The translations under genes were made by a program, and so were the position numbers. A stretch of 7,018 nt of DNA from Hungateiclostridiaceae bacterium UBA1305 (lineage in GTDB: Bacteria > Bacillota > Clostridia > Acetivibrionales > DTU013): contig DBTX01000007.1 in assembly GCA_002307275.1 (NCBI GenBank), positions 1 through 7,018 of the forward strand, in the 5' to 3' direction. The notes under the pieces are model-generated. The model saw only the letters and a list, made by a program, of their open reading frames with translations, was not told where the DNA came from and did no database searches. Below, piece by piece: positions 1-5,446 of this stretch. Position 1 is the first letter of the stretch. Each line of letters starts with the position of its first letter.

Positions 1-10
1 TCGCAGCAAA

Positions 11-52
11 CGTGTTGGGGGACGGCGTGTTGGGGGACGGTTCTCTGACACG
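11..52. repeat. Tandem 15-base repeat with short inverted-repeat ends
   Basis: The unit CGTGTTGGGGGACGG occurs twice in exact tandem (11-25 and 26-40) and is followed by TTCTCTGACACG. The last copy plus this tail starts with CGTGT and ends with ACACG, so it has 5-base inverted ends. From memory, GTGTC...GGGGACGGTTCTCTGACAC-like sequences are dispersed in several clostridial genomes, sometimes near small IS200-like transposases; I cannot verify that here. No transposase gene is visible nearby. The block is G-rich in an AT-rich surround, which fits an inserted repeat. Confidence 0.55.
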
Positions 53-140
53 CTTACGCAATGGTTTAAGTATTGTGTAATGTTGAATGAGACAAGGTTC
101 ATAAGATAATTTAAATAAAACAAGGAACGATGCCGCCTTT

Positions 141-168
141 GGCCACTTTCCGGCGGTGGAAAGTGGCC
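141..168. repeat. Perfect 11-bp GC-rich hairpin, possible insertion-sequence remnant
   Basis: GGCCACTTTCC (141-151) and GGAAAGTGGCC (158-168) are exact reverse complements separated by a six-base loop, GGCGGT. The flanks (GCCGCCTTT before, CCGTGACCC after) are also GC-rich, while sequence on both sides beyond is AT-rich. There is no T tract on either side, so a standard intrinsic terminator is not supported. It lies about 200 bases downstream of the FAD-dehydrogenase stop and could still stop or stabilise read-through transcripts. A terminal fragment of an insertion sequence is the other option; I cannot choose. Confidence 0.5.
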
Positions 169-363
169 CCGTGACCCTGCCACAGAAATTTATTTATCTT
201 TAACCTGAAAAAACATATCCATTGTACATACTCAAACGCGTGCGCCTACTTAATACTTGCTCTATTCACCCCGCTGCACATACTTTTTATATTGCTCACT
301 TATTTAAATTGACAATGCCGGAGTTTTAAGAGGGATGCTTTTTTGAGCCTGCATATGACTTTG

Positions 364-1950
364 CTAAAGCGGCGCATACGTCCTGATGATCTGCTCGGCA
401 ATGCGAATGCCATCAACAGCGGCACTAACAATGCCACCTGCGTAGCCGGCGCCTTCACCTGCCGGGTAAAGTCCGGCTGCACCGACAGCTTCCAGGGTAT
501 CCCCCCGGACTATTCTGATGGGTGAAGAGGTTCTGGTCTCCACACCGGTTAGCAGCGCATCCTTCATGGCGAAGCCCTTGAGTCTCCGGTCAAAATATGC
601 GGCTGCCTCCTTCATGGAAGCCGTGACGAATGCGGGCAGACAGCCGTTCAGGTCAGCTAACGCAACACTTCCTGTATAGCTGGGCTTCACACATCCAACC
701 GCCGTAGAAGTCCTGCCTTCCAGAAAATCAGCAAGCCGTTGTACAGGAGCCGCGCCCGTTCCGCCTCCCAGTTCAAATGCACGCCTTTCCCAGAGTCTCT
801 GGAATTCTACACCGGCCAATACATGGCTGCTCCCGAAGTCGTTCGGTTCAACCGATACGACAAAGGCACTGTTCGCATTCTCCGTGTCTCTGGCAAAATA
901 GCTCATCCCATTCGTCACAACGGTATCCGGTTCCGAGGCCGAAGCCACCACAACGCCGCCGGGGCACATGCAGAAGGTGTAAGCTGTCCTTCCGCCGGTT
1001 TTGCAGAAAAGCTGATAATCCGCAGCGCCCAACGCCGCATTGATTCCGGCTGCTCCATACTGTGCCTGGTTGATCAGTTCCTGTGGATGCTCGATCCTGA
1101 CACCAATGGAGAAGGGCTTGGGCACCATGGAAATCCCGCTCTTGAGGAGGCTGGCAAAGGTATCCCTTGCACTATGCCCGATGGCCAGCACAACGACGCT
1201 CGCATCGATTTCTTCACTGCAGTTTGTTATTACACCGGTAACCGCACCTCCGCCAGTCACAATGGAGGTCACTCTGGTACCGAACCTTATTTCACCGCCA
1301 AGTTCGATCAGCCTTCTTCGCATATTTGCCACCACTTGCCTTAGCACATCGGAGCCTATATGCGGTTTTGACTTGTATAATATCTCTTGCGCGGCACCGG
1401 CTCTGAAAAATTCCTGAAGTACCCTGTCGCAGCGCCTGTCATTGATCCTGGTCGTCAGTTTGCCGTCGGAGAAGGTTCCCGCTCCTCCTTCACCAAACTG
1501 CACATTACTTTCGGTGTCAAGTTTTCCGCTCTTCCAATAGGTATCAACTGCTGCCGCCCGTGCTTCGACACACTCCCCGCGTTCCAATACCAGAGGCTTG
1601 TAACCACCGGCGGCAAGAGTCAATGCCGCAAAGATCCCGGCAGGCCCGCTTCCTACTATAACCGGCCGACCTTTCAGCTTCAAACTGCCAGGTATTATTG
1701 GCGACTCCTGCTCTTCCGATACTTCCCTTACTTCTCTGCCCATACGATAGGCGCGGCTGTCCGGGATTTCAACAAAAACAGAATAAACCCGGCTTACGTC
1801 GGGTTTTCGTCTTGCATCTATAGCTTCTTTTGTTATTTTAAATTGGTTGAACTCGGCAACACTTATTCCCAGCTTTCGGGCCGCCATTCTTTTCAATTCC
1901 TCCGGGTTGCTGTCCAAATGCAGCCTGAGGTCGGTTATCATCAGCTTCAT
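364..1950 (-). CDS. FAD-dependent dehydrogenase, COG2509-type (function unassigned)
   Basis: A predicted cytoplasmic flavoprotein of 528 residues. A short N-terminal domain (about 1-85) precedes a Rossmann FAD-binding region with GSGPAG at about 100-105 and an acidic residue ending the second strand (LVLERG, about 120-125). A conserved FGEGGAGTFSDGKL segment lies at about 152-165. The C-terminal YPAGEGAGYAGGI (about 495-507) is the typical second flavin-contacting motif. This layout fits the 'uncharacterized FAD-dependent dehydrogenase' family; substrate and acceptor are unknown. I chose the ATG at 1950 because GGAAGGTG lies five bases upstream. A TTG five codons earlier sits inside that ribosome binding site and is not a credible start. 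The gene begins 19 bases after the cdaR stop, so it is probably the third gene of the cdaA operon. By eye it is more GC-rich than cdaA and cdaR, which also explains the long spurious ORFs on its opposite strand. Confidence 0.9.
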   Translation of the reverse strand: MKLMITDLRLHLDSNPEELKRMAARKLGISVAEFNQFKITKEAIDARRKPDVSRVYSVFVEIPDSRAYRMGREVREVSEEQESPIIPGSLKLKGRPVIVGSGPAGIFAALTLAAGGYKPLVLERGECVEARAAAVDTYWKSGKLDTESNVQFGEGGAGTFSDGKLTTRINDRRCDRVLQEFFRAGAAQEILYKSKPHIGSDVLRQVVANMRRRLIELGGEIRFGTRVTSIVTGGGAVTGVITNCSEEIDASVVVLAIGHSARDTFASLLKSGISMVPKPFSIGVRIEHPQELINQAQYGAAGINAALGAADYQLFCKTGGRTAYTFCMCPGGVVVASASEPDTVVTNGMSYFARDTENANSAFVVSVEPNDFGSSHVLAGVEFQRLWERRAFELGGGTGAAPVQRLADFLEGRTSTAVGCVKPSYTGSVALADLNGCLPAFVTASMKEAAAYFDRRLKGFAMKDALLTGVETRTSSPIRIVRGDTLEAVGAAGLYPAGEGAGYAGGIVSAAVDGIRIAEQIIRTYAPL

Positions 1951-1955
1951 TATTT

Positions 1956-1963
1956 CACCTTCC
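1956..1963 (-). promoter_or_regulatory. Ribosome binding site deciding the dehydrogenase start
   Basis: GGAAGGTG on the minus strand, five bases before the ATG at 1950. It lies in the 19-base gap after the cdaR TAA stop. It rules out the in-frame TTG at 1965, whose first codons are this same site. Confidence 0.75.
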
Positions 1964-1969
1964 AAATTG

Positions 1970-3211
1970 TTATGGGATAACAGGCAGCGTAGGTGTTTCA
2001 GGCGCTTTTGTCACCTTGACTTCGACATTGCCCTGAGACATTAGTGTAACCTGGGAAGGCAGGGTTATATTCAGAGACACAGTATGTGTTCCTTCAGCAA
2101 GACCGGAGACATCCACTGCAGGCTTCAGGTTCTCCACCAATACAGCATCGACATCCGGTTGTCTCCCTTTGACCTTGACAGTTAATTTATCAGTCTTGAT
2201 CTCATAATTCATGGAACCGTCATTAATACCATTTAATATCGATATGTCATTTTGAACCAGTTCAATATCCTTGACAACCAGTTTTTCAACACTGATATTT
2301 ACCGATATTTTACTGGGCGAATTGACCAGCTTCATACCCTCCGGCACGACAAGTGACGCAGATGCGGTGAAGTTACTGTTGACCTTGTCAATATTAACCT
2401 GCTCCGTCTTTATTTCAGCAAGCTTTGCCAATTCGTCAGCCGGCCCTGAGACAAGTACTTTTACCGGTTCGATCACCCTGAGTGTCTCAATATAATCCGT
2501 CGCAAGCCTGCCTCTGGTAACAAGCGAAACCGGCACCTCTTTTGCAACCTCCAGCTTGACACTTACCTTAAGACCGGTGCTGAGGCTGGTTATTTCATTT
2601 CCTTCCTTGTTATAGACCTTGCAGACTACTGTTTGAGTCGTATCCCGATCCAGATTCTTGATGTCAATACTTGCCTTTATTGTACCAACACTGTTAATGA
2701 TGGATTCCTCTGCAAAAATAGGATACGAATCCGGCGTCATTGTGGGGGCTTTTACCAGGATATAGCCCGGCTTCATGGTTATATTGGATTTCAGTTCAAC
2801 AGGGAACGTCCCATTCTTGTTTCTGGCAAGCTGAACATCTATACTGGGTGGATTTACAGATACAATTTGAACATCCTTCTGGGTACAAATCGGTCCCGTG
2901 ATTTTCAGCGTCTTATCGTTTACCGACTGGATCTGTGAGAAATCCAGAGATGCTTCAAAATCGCTTGTTCTGACCTTGTCGATCGCTTCCTGACGTCCCC
3001 TTATTGTGACGTCAATACTGGTCTTGTATTTATTCTTTATTATGTAGTTGTTTTGGTCAAGATAGCTCTCATTTTCTATTTTTACCGGAATATTGGTGAA
3101 TGTCTTTGGGACAAAAGGGTTGGTTGAATTAGACACAAAGAGCCAGAGTATGACCGCAATCAAAACAGATATTATTTTTATTGTTATATCTTTCTTGAAT
3201 AAATCATTCAC
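1970..3211 (-). CDS. cdaR: YbbR-domain protein CdaR, regulator of diadenylate cyclase
   Basis: A membrane-anchored protein of 413 residues with a short basic N-terminus (VNDLFKKD), one transmembrane helix (about residues 9-27, ending ILWLFVSN), and a long beta-rich outside portion. That portion can be divided into about four YbbR repeats, each with a strand pattern of the type 'V.VKGR...D.V....P.VDVSGL..G.H.V.L'; the last and clearest covers about 325-400. The C-terminus is proline-rich. In Bacillus and relatives CdaR binds CdaA and tunes c-di-AMP synthesis; B. subtilis CdaR is somewhat longer (about 480). I chose the GTG at 3211 because it overlaps the cdaA stop as GTGA, with GGAGGG ten bases upstream, and gives the usual YbbR N-terminus. 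An ATG at 3229 would add six residues encoded by the ribosome binding site itself. Adjacency and overlap with cdaA strongly support the call. Confidence 0.93.
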   Translation of the reverse strand: MNDLFKKDITIKIISVLIAVILWLFVSNSTNPFVPKTFTNIPVKIENESYLDQNNYIIKNKYKTSIDVTIRGRQEAIDKVRTSDFEASLDFSQIQSVNDKTLKITGPICTQKDVQIVSVNPPSIDVQLARNKNGTFPVELKSNITMKPGYILVKAPTMTPDSYPIFAEESIINSVGTIKASIDIKNLDRDTTQTVVCKVYNKEGNEITSLSTGLKVSVKLEVAKEVPVSLVTRGRLATDYIETLRVIEPVKVLVSGPADELAKLAEIKTEQVNIDKVNSNFTASASLVVPEGMKLVNSPSKISVNISVEKLVVKDIELVQNDISILNGINDGSMNYEIKTDKLTVKVKGRQPDVDAVLVENLKPAVDVSGLAEGTHTVSLNITLPSQVTLMSQGNVEVKVTKAPETPTLPVIP

Positions 3212-3227
3212 CTGGATTTCACCCTCC
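3208..3227 (-). promoter_or_regulatory. Overlapping stop/start and ribosome binding site between cdaA and cdaR
   Basis: GGAGGG (3222-3227) sits inside the last codons of cdaA. The GTG start of cdaR (3209-3211) overlaps the cdaA TGA stop (3208-3210) as GTGA. This four-base overlap is typical of translationally coupled genes and decides the cdaR start in favour of GTG over the ATG at 3229. Confidence 0.7.
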
Positions 3228-4083
3228 ATATCCCGAGTTTCTTACTGTAGTTCTCCTTGTCGAGCAAATTCTTGTTGAGCGCTTTTCTAAGCATATCAGA
3301 GGTCAGATTCCTGGTAAGTCCACCGTTGAGTGCAAAGGATATTTTCCCTGATTCCTCCGACACAATGACAGCTATGGAATCTGACACTTCAGTAATACCC
3401 AGCGCTGCTCTATGCCTGGTCCCAAGCTCCTTGCTGAGGTTTGGATTGTCTGTCAGGGGAAGAAAGCATGCCGCTGCCTTGATCCTGTTGTCTCTGATAA
3501 TCACAGCTCCGTCATGCAAGGGTGTATCCGGCACGAATATATTGATGAGCAGTTCATTGGAAACGTTTGATTCCAACTGCGTTCCCGTATTTATTATTTC
3601 ACCGATTTTGGTGTCTCTTTCTATAACGATTAGTGCACCGGTATATTTTGCTGCCAACTCCGTGCATGCTTTTACGATCTCTTCAATTACTGCGGTGATC
3701 TGGATCCTTGTATTTGCTTCATCGAAACTGAATATGTCCTTGAACCTGCTTCTTCCGATCTGTTCCAACGCTCTTCTGAGTTCCGGCTGAAACAACACGA
3801 TAGCGCCAATGGCAAGGACCGATAACAAATTTGAAAGAATGAAATTTATGGTTTTAAGACCAAGTAACTTGCTGAGCTCTGTTGCAACCAGGATGAACAG
3901 GATCCCTTTTATCAGCTGCCACGCCCGGGTTTCCTTTACAAGGATTATGAGCTTGTATATAACCCACGAAACAATACTGATGTCGATTATGGTCCTGATG
4001 ATATACAATGGATCATTCAGGCCGACATAACCGGCAAAATTATCGAACATGTCCCGAAGATTAATATTGTTGAAGAAATCCAA
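3208..4083 (-). CDS. cdaA: Membrane diadenylate cyclase CdaA (c-di-AMP synthase)
   Basis: It condenses two ATP into cyclic di-AMP, the second messenger controlling potassium and osmolyte balance and wall homeostasis in Firmicutes. The protein has 291 residues: three predicted transmembrane helices (about 25-49, 58-76, 78-98), then a signature FQPELRRALEQIGR stretch (98-111). The DAC/DisA_N catalytic domain follows (about 125-250) with both family motifs, DGA (191-193) and RHR (223-225). B. subtilis CdaA is about 273 residues, so this is full length. The start is TTG at 4083 with GAGG four bases upstream; an in-frame stop lies three codons further up, so no longer start exists. The alternative is Met12 (ATG at 4050), with a weaker ribosome binding site. 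Its last codons overlap the cdaR start, suggesting translational coupling and a 1:1 supply of partner proteins. Confidence 0.95.
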   Translation of the reverse strand: MDFFNNINLRDMFDNFAGYVGLNDPLYIIRTIIDISIVSWVIYKLIILVKETRAWQLIKGILFILVATELSKLLGLKTINFILSNLLSVLAIGAIVLFQPELRRALEQIGRSRFKDIFSFDEANTRIQITAVIEEIVKACTELAAKYTGALIVIERDTKIGEIINTGTQLESNVSNELLINIFVPDTPLHDGAVIIRDNRIKAAACFLPLTDNPNLSKELGTRHRAALGITEVSDSIAVIVSEESGKISFALNGGLTRNLTSDMLRKALNKNLLDKENYSKKLGIWRVKSR

Positions 4084-4134
4084 AAAGCCTCACACCCCTG
4101 TACCTTAAGCGATCATCCAAAGGCAAAATCACTA

Positions 4135-4166
4135 ATGTATCCTTTAATTGATGTATCCTTTAAATG
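4135..4166. repeat. 16-base tandem repeat in the cdaA leader
   Basis: ATGTATCCTTTAATTG (4135-4150) is followed directly by ATGTATCCTTTAAATG (4151-4166), which differs at one base. In the direction of cdaA transcription each copy reads as a TTAAAGGATACAT motif. The repeat lies between the proposed promoter and the cdaA start. The upstream copy (CATTTAAAGG, 4157-4166) can pair over ten positions, with two G-U pairs, with CCTTTGGATG (4114-4123); the other copy can pair over seven. This could be a protein-binding site, an RNA structure, or a neutral duplication. Confidence 0.6.
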
Positions 4167-4204
4167 CCAAATTTTACTTATAAAAAAGTATAATACTCAA
4201 TTGA

Positions 4205-4234
4205 ATTATACCTTCTTTTCATTACATTTGTAAG
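4205..4234 (-). promoter_or_regulatory. Putative sigma-A promoter for the cdaA operon
   Basis: On the minus strand a perfect -10 box TATAAT (4205-4210) is preceded by an 18-base spacer and CTTACA (4229-4234), which matches TTGACA at four of six positions. Transcription would start near 4198, giving a leader of about 115 bases before the TTG start of cdaA. The leader is too short for a c-di-AMP (ydaO-type) riboswitch and I do not recognise a known one. The wider region is very AT-rich, so chance matches are a real risk. Confidence 0.45.
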
Positions 4235-4331
4235 CCGTAATTTCACTTTTTATAAAAAATAATTAAAGATAATTTTGAGCATATTGACTAGTATACTGTA
4301 AACTCTAAAACTTTTATAAAATAGCTTGCAA

Positions 4332-4396
4332 TGTCATCCTGAACGTTAGCGAAGAATCTTAGGCGGTCAGGATTCTTCGCTGTGCTCAGAAGGACA
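4332..4396. repeat. Imperfect palindromic dispersed-type repeat (AGCGAAGAATCT stem)
   Basis: The left arm (4332-4359, TGTCATCCTGAACG...) and right arm (4370-4396) are near-perfect reverse complements, with an exact 11-base core (AGCGAAGAATC / GATTCTTCGCT) and a ten-base loop. From general knowledge, TGTCATTCTGAGCG-AGCGAAGAATCT palindromes are multicopy intergenic elements in many bacterial genomes, so this is likely a family member. It lies 22 bases beyond the stop of the radical SAM gene. Without a T run it is not a standard intrinsic terminator, though the strong RNA hairpin could protect the transcript end. Confidence 0.7.
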
Positions 4397-4418
4397 AACA
4401 TTTAGATGTTACAATATA

Positions 4419-5276
4419 CTAGATATTCCCCAGATATACATATTTCAAACAGGAAGAGGCGCTTATCCTTGCAGCATCGAGCGTAGCAACGGGAGTAGGA
4501 GGGATGTCCTTCATTTGATAATTTGGAAAGAATCTGGACAGATGCAGTACAATTTCCGGTGAAATGGATGAAAGCCACCTGGCCAGTTTTCCGATCTCCT
4601 CGGGTGTATCATTCAGCCCGGGTATCACTAAGGTGGTAATTTCTACATGACAACTTGCCGCAGCGATTTCGACAGTCTTCTGTACTGCTTCCAGCGAGCC
4701 TTTGCAGTATTTTTTATAAAATTCATCCGTGAAGGCTTTCACATCAATATTCATTGCATCAATATAAGGCAGGAGCTTTCCAAGCGGTTCTCTGCAAATG
4801 AAGCCGTTTGTGACAAGTACGTTTGCAAGCTTTTTTTCTTTGACGAGAATAGCCGTATCCAGTACGAATTCATACCAAATGGAAGGCTCGTTATAAGTGT
4901 AGGCCACTCCTATATTGCCGTCCTTGACGTAATCCACCGCCACGTCGGCCAATTCCGCAGGTTCAAGCAGCATAGTCCTTGCATCCTTATGGGCGATAGT
5001 CCAATTCTGGCAGTAGCCGCATTTGAAATTGCAGCCAAAAGTACCTGCCGATAAAATTTTTTTGCCTGGATGGAAATGATATAGCGGTTTTTTTTCAATT
5101 GGGTCAAGGGAAATGGAAGCGACGCGGGCATAATTGAGTGAATACAGTTCGCCACCAGTATTTTTTCTGGCGCGGCATACTCCTGTCCCTTCCGCCGGCA
5201 AGACACATTCATGCGGGCAAAGGTGACAATGCACTACACCATCGTCCAAATTTTCATAAAACATCGCTTGCTTCAT
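4419..5276 (-). CDS. amrS: AmmeMemoRadiSam-system radical SAM enzyme (AmrS-type), C-terminally short
   Basis: A radical SAM enzyme of 285 residues resembling pyruvate formate-lyase activases. It begins with a cysteine cluster typical of the family (C17, C20, C24, C34, in CHLCPHEC...GVCRAR). The SAM-binding iron-sulfur motif CNFKCGYC follows, with cluster ligands C82, C86 and C89. Further conserved blocks are YTYNEP (126-131), VTNG (155-158), NIDVKAF (176-182), TTLVIPGLND (214-223) and HLSRFFPNY (245-253). The protein stops at KYVYLGNI, where homologues as I recall them continue for some 40-50 residues with a CPxCG segment, so it seems truncated or is a short variant. I chose the ATG at 5276 because AGGAAGGT lies five bases upstream. 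An in-frame ATG at 5435 would add 53 AT-rich residues without a good ribosome binding site. The enzyme lies just downstream of the LigB-AMMECR1 fusion, its usual partner. Its substrate is unknown. Confidence 0.88.
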   Translation of the reverse strand: MKQAMFYENLDDGVVHCHLCPHECVLPAEGTGVCRARKNTGGELYSLNYARVASISLDPIEKKPLYHFHPGKKILSAGTFGCNFKCGYCQNWTIAHKDARTMLLEPAELADVAVDYVKDGNIGVAYTYNEPSIWYEFVLDTAILVKEKKLANVLVTNGFICREPLGKLLPYIDAMNIDVKAFTDEFYKKYCKGSLEAVQKTVEIAAASCHVEITTLVIPGLNDTPEEIGKLARWLSSISPEIVLHLSRFFPNYQMKDIPPTPVATLDAARISASSCLKYVYLGNI

Positions 5277-5280
5277 ACAT

Positions 5281-5288
5281 ACCTTCCT
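5281..5288 (-). promoter_or_regulatory. Ribosome binding site deciding the radical SAM start
   Basis: AGGAAGGT on the minus strand ends four bases before the ATG at 5276. This strong site favours the 285-residue protein over the 338-residue version starting at 5435. Confidence 0.7.
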
Positions 5289-5327
5289 ATGGATCTTGTG
5301 ACTGTCTGAGGTGTAAAATATTTTACC

Positions 5328-5357
5328 GTTATATGTTGAAAAAAAGATTATGGACAA
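5328..5357 (-). promoter_or_regulatory. Possible internal promoter before the radical SAM gene
   Basis: On the minus strand TTGTCC (5352-5357), an 18-base spacer and TATAAC (5328-5333) resemble a sigma-A promoter (four and five of six matches). The start would fall near 5321, about 45 bases before the ATG. The 170-base gap after the fusion gene makes separate transcription plausible, but the region is AT-rich and the match is modest. Confidence 0.3.
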
Positions 5358-5379
5358 GGAATAATTTATTTTTTTCAAC
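5335..5379. repeat. A/T-rich inverted repeat between fusion gene and radical SAM gene
   Basis: GTTGAAAAAAA (5335-5345) and TTTTTTTCAAC (5369-5379) are exact 11-base reverse complements flanking a 23-base loop. The element overlaps the proposed promoter. It could be an operator or a weak attenuating hairpin; a classic terminator would need a GC-rich stem, which is missing. Confidence 0.45.
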
Positions 5380-5446
5380 AAGGCGCCAAATGAAATACAA
5401 GTGAAAAAACCGGTGATCGCAATTCTTCTTTTCATTGTATATAGCT

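Larger units (their letters stand above)
1..363. other. Intergenic stretch with repeats, no gene seen
   Basis: No ORF with a credible start and ribosome binding site is seen on either strand. Apart from the tandem repeat and the hairpin listed separately, the sequence is AT-rich. I see no convincing terminator (stem followed by T run) directly after the FAD-dehydrogenase stop on the minus strand. I also see no remnant of glmM, the gene that often follows cdaR in Firmicutes. Confidence 0.6.
4084..4418. other. AT-rich intergenic region between amrS-like gene and cdaA
   Basis: 335 bases without a supported gene. It contains the palindromic repeat near the radical SAM stop, an AT-rich stretch of about 130 bases, the proposed cdaA promoter, and the tandem repeat in the cdaA leader, each listed separately. 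A minus-strand TTGACT-like match is absent; a plus-strand TTGACT at 4284-4289 has no properly spaced -10 box. Confidence 0.6.

Noticed and set aside
739..1980. Long plus-strand ORFs (739-1344, 1040-1417, 1387-1980) opposite the FAD dehydrogenase
   Set aside because: They are shadows of a GC-rich coding sequence, with no recognisable domains; the minus-strand frame has clear FAD motifs.
1951..3229. Shared N-terminus MEGEI in front of both cdaR and the dehydrogenase
   Set aside because: In both cases these residues come from translating the ribosome binding site (GGAGGGTGAA, GGAAGGTGAA), not from a real peptide motif.
3257..3790. 177-codon plus-strand ORF opposite cdaA
   Set aside because: It lies fully within the cdaA catalytic domain on the other strand and has no family features.
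4084..4198. c-di-AMP riboswitch in the cdaA leader
   Set aside because: The leader is only about 115 bases and I see no ydaO-type conserved core.
4332..4396. Intrinsic terminator for the radical SAM gene
   Set aside because: The stem is strong but no U-rich tract follows on the minus strand, and the sequence matches a dispersed-repeat pattern instead.
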